From: Parachlamydiaceae bacterium
GTDB taxonomy: Bacteria; Chlamydiota; Chlamydiia; Chlamydiales; Parachlamydiaceae
Direction of reading: 5' to 3'
NCBI GenBank assembly: GCA_013815395.1
Contig: JACDGH010000038.1
Coordinates: 1 to 14,436, forward strand
Length of the DNA stretch: 14,436 bases
Each line of letters opens with the position of its first letter. Positions within the stretch are counted from its first letter, which is position 1. Shown here piece after piece: positions 14,353 to 14,436 of this stretch. The position numbers and the translations under genes are program-made. The notes beneath the pieces are model-generated. The model ran no database searches. It was not told where the DNA came from and saw nothing but the letters and a program-made list of their open reading frames with translations.

Positions 14353-14436
14353 TTTTTAGCATCCTTAAATGGAGTTTGTTCAAATTCCTTGCTGCGGGTG
14401 AGCCGCAATATTCCTCGCAAAACGTCAGTAGTAGCG
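14349..14436 (-). CDS. C-terminal 28 residues of an unidentified gene upstream of gcvH
   Basis: On the minus strand an open frame enters from the right edge, reads ATTDVLRGILRLTRSKEF then EQTPFKDAKK, and stops with a TGA (14349-14351) that overlaps the gcvH ATG. The same 4-bp ATGA junction couples gcvPA and gcvPB, which supports a real co-transcribed gene. The residues are charged and soluble. They do not resemble the end of GcvT, the expected neighbour in a classical gcvT-gcvH-gcvPA-gcvPB operon. I cannot identify the product. Confidence 0.55.
   Translation of the reverse strand, partial: ATTDVLRGILRLTRSKEFEQTPFKDAKK

Overview
The window looks like part of the chromosome of an environmental (amoeba-associated, Parachlamydiaceae-like) chlamydia. 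The evidence is a short FtsY without an acidic N-terminal domain lying next to sucC-sucD (from memory, pathogenic Chlamydia also has ftsY, sucC and sucD together), a small ankyrin-type protein of the kind common in intracellular bacteria, and moderately AT-rich DNA. This assignment is inference from gene content and has not been tested by any search.

Left half (1-5613): every gene is on the minus strand. In transcription order they are ftsY (SRP receptor GTPase), a secreted glycine/tyrosine-rich protein, oppD and oppF (paired peptide-transporter ATPases that abut exactly, the second with a TTG start), and a major facilitator protein that runs off the left edge. No permease or peptide-binding gene accompanies oppDF here. 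The spacers on either side of the glycine/tyrosine-rich gene hold two different imperfect palindromes (3462-3557 and 4110-4272) and an apparent fragment of the first (4441-4460).

Middle (5614-10317): ftsY and sucC diverge around a ~290 bp nested inverted repeat (about 5670-5955). On the plus strand follow sucC, sucD (succinyl-CoA synthetase beta and alpha), an M50-type membrane metalloprotease carrying a C-terminal helical, TPR-like extension, and a zinc alcohol dehydrogenase. The spacings are 15, 9 and about 34 bp, so this is probably one operon joining a TCA-cycle step, a membrane protease and a dehydrogenase.

Right part (10320-14436): on the minus strand, a small ankyrin-repeat protein converges on the dehydrogenase with a 2 bp gap. 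Upstream of it lies a glycine-cleavage operon in the order [unknown gene] - gcvH - gcvPA - gcvPB, with 4-bp ATGA stop/start overlaps at two junctions. The unknown gene ends in 28 residues that do not look like GcvT, so the T-protein is not visible here.

Most genes are conserved housekeeping functions. I see no complete, clearly new defence or mobile system. The parts that deserve a second look are the palindromic intergenic elements, the M50-TPR protein, the secreted Gly/Tyr-rich protein and the ankyrin protein.
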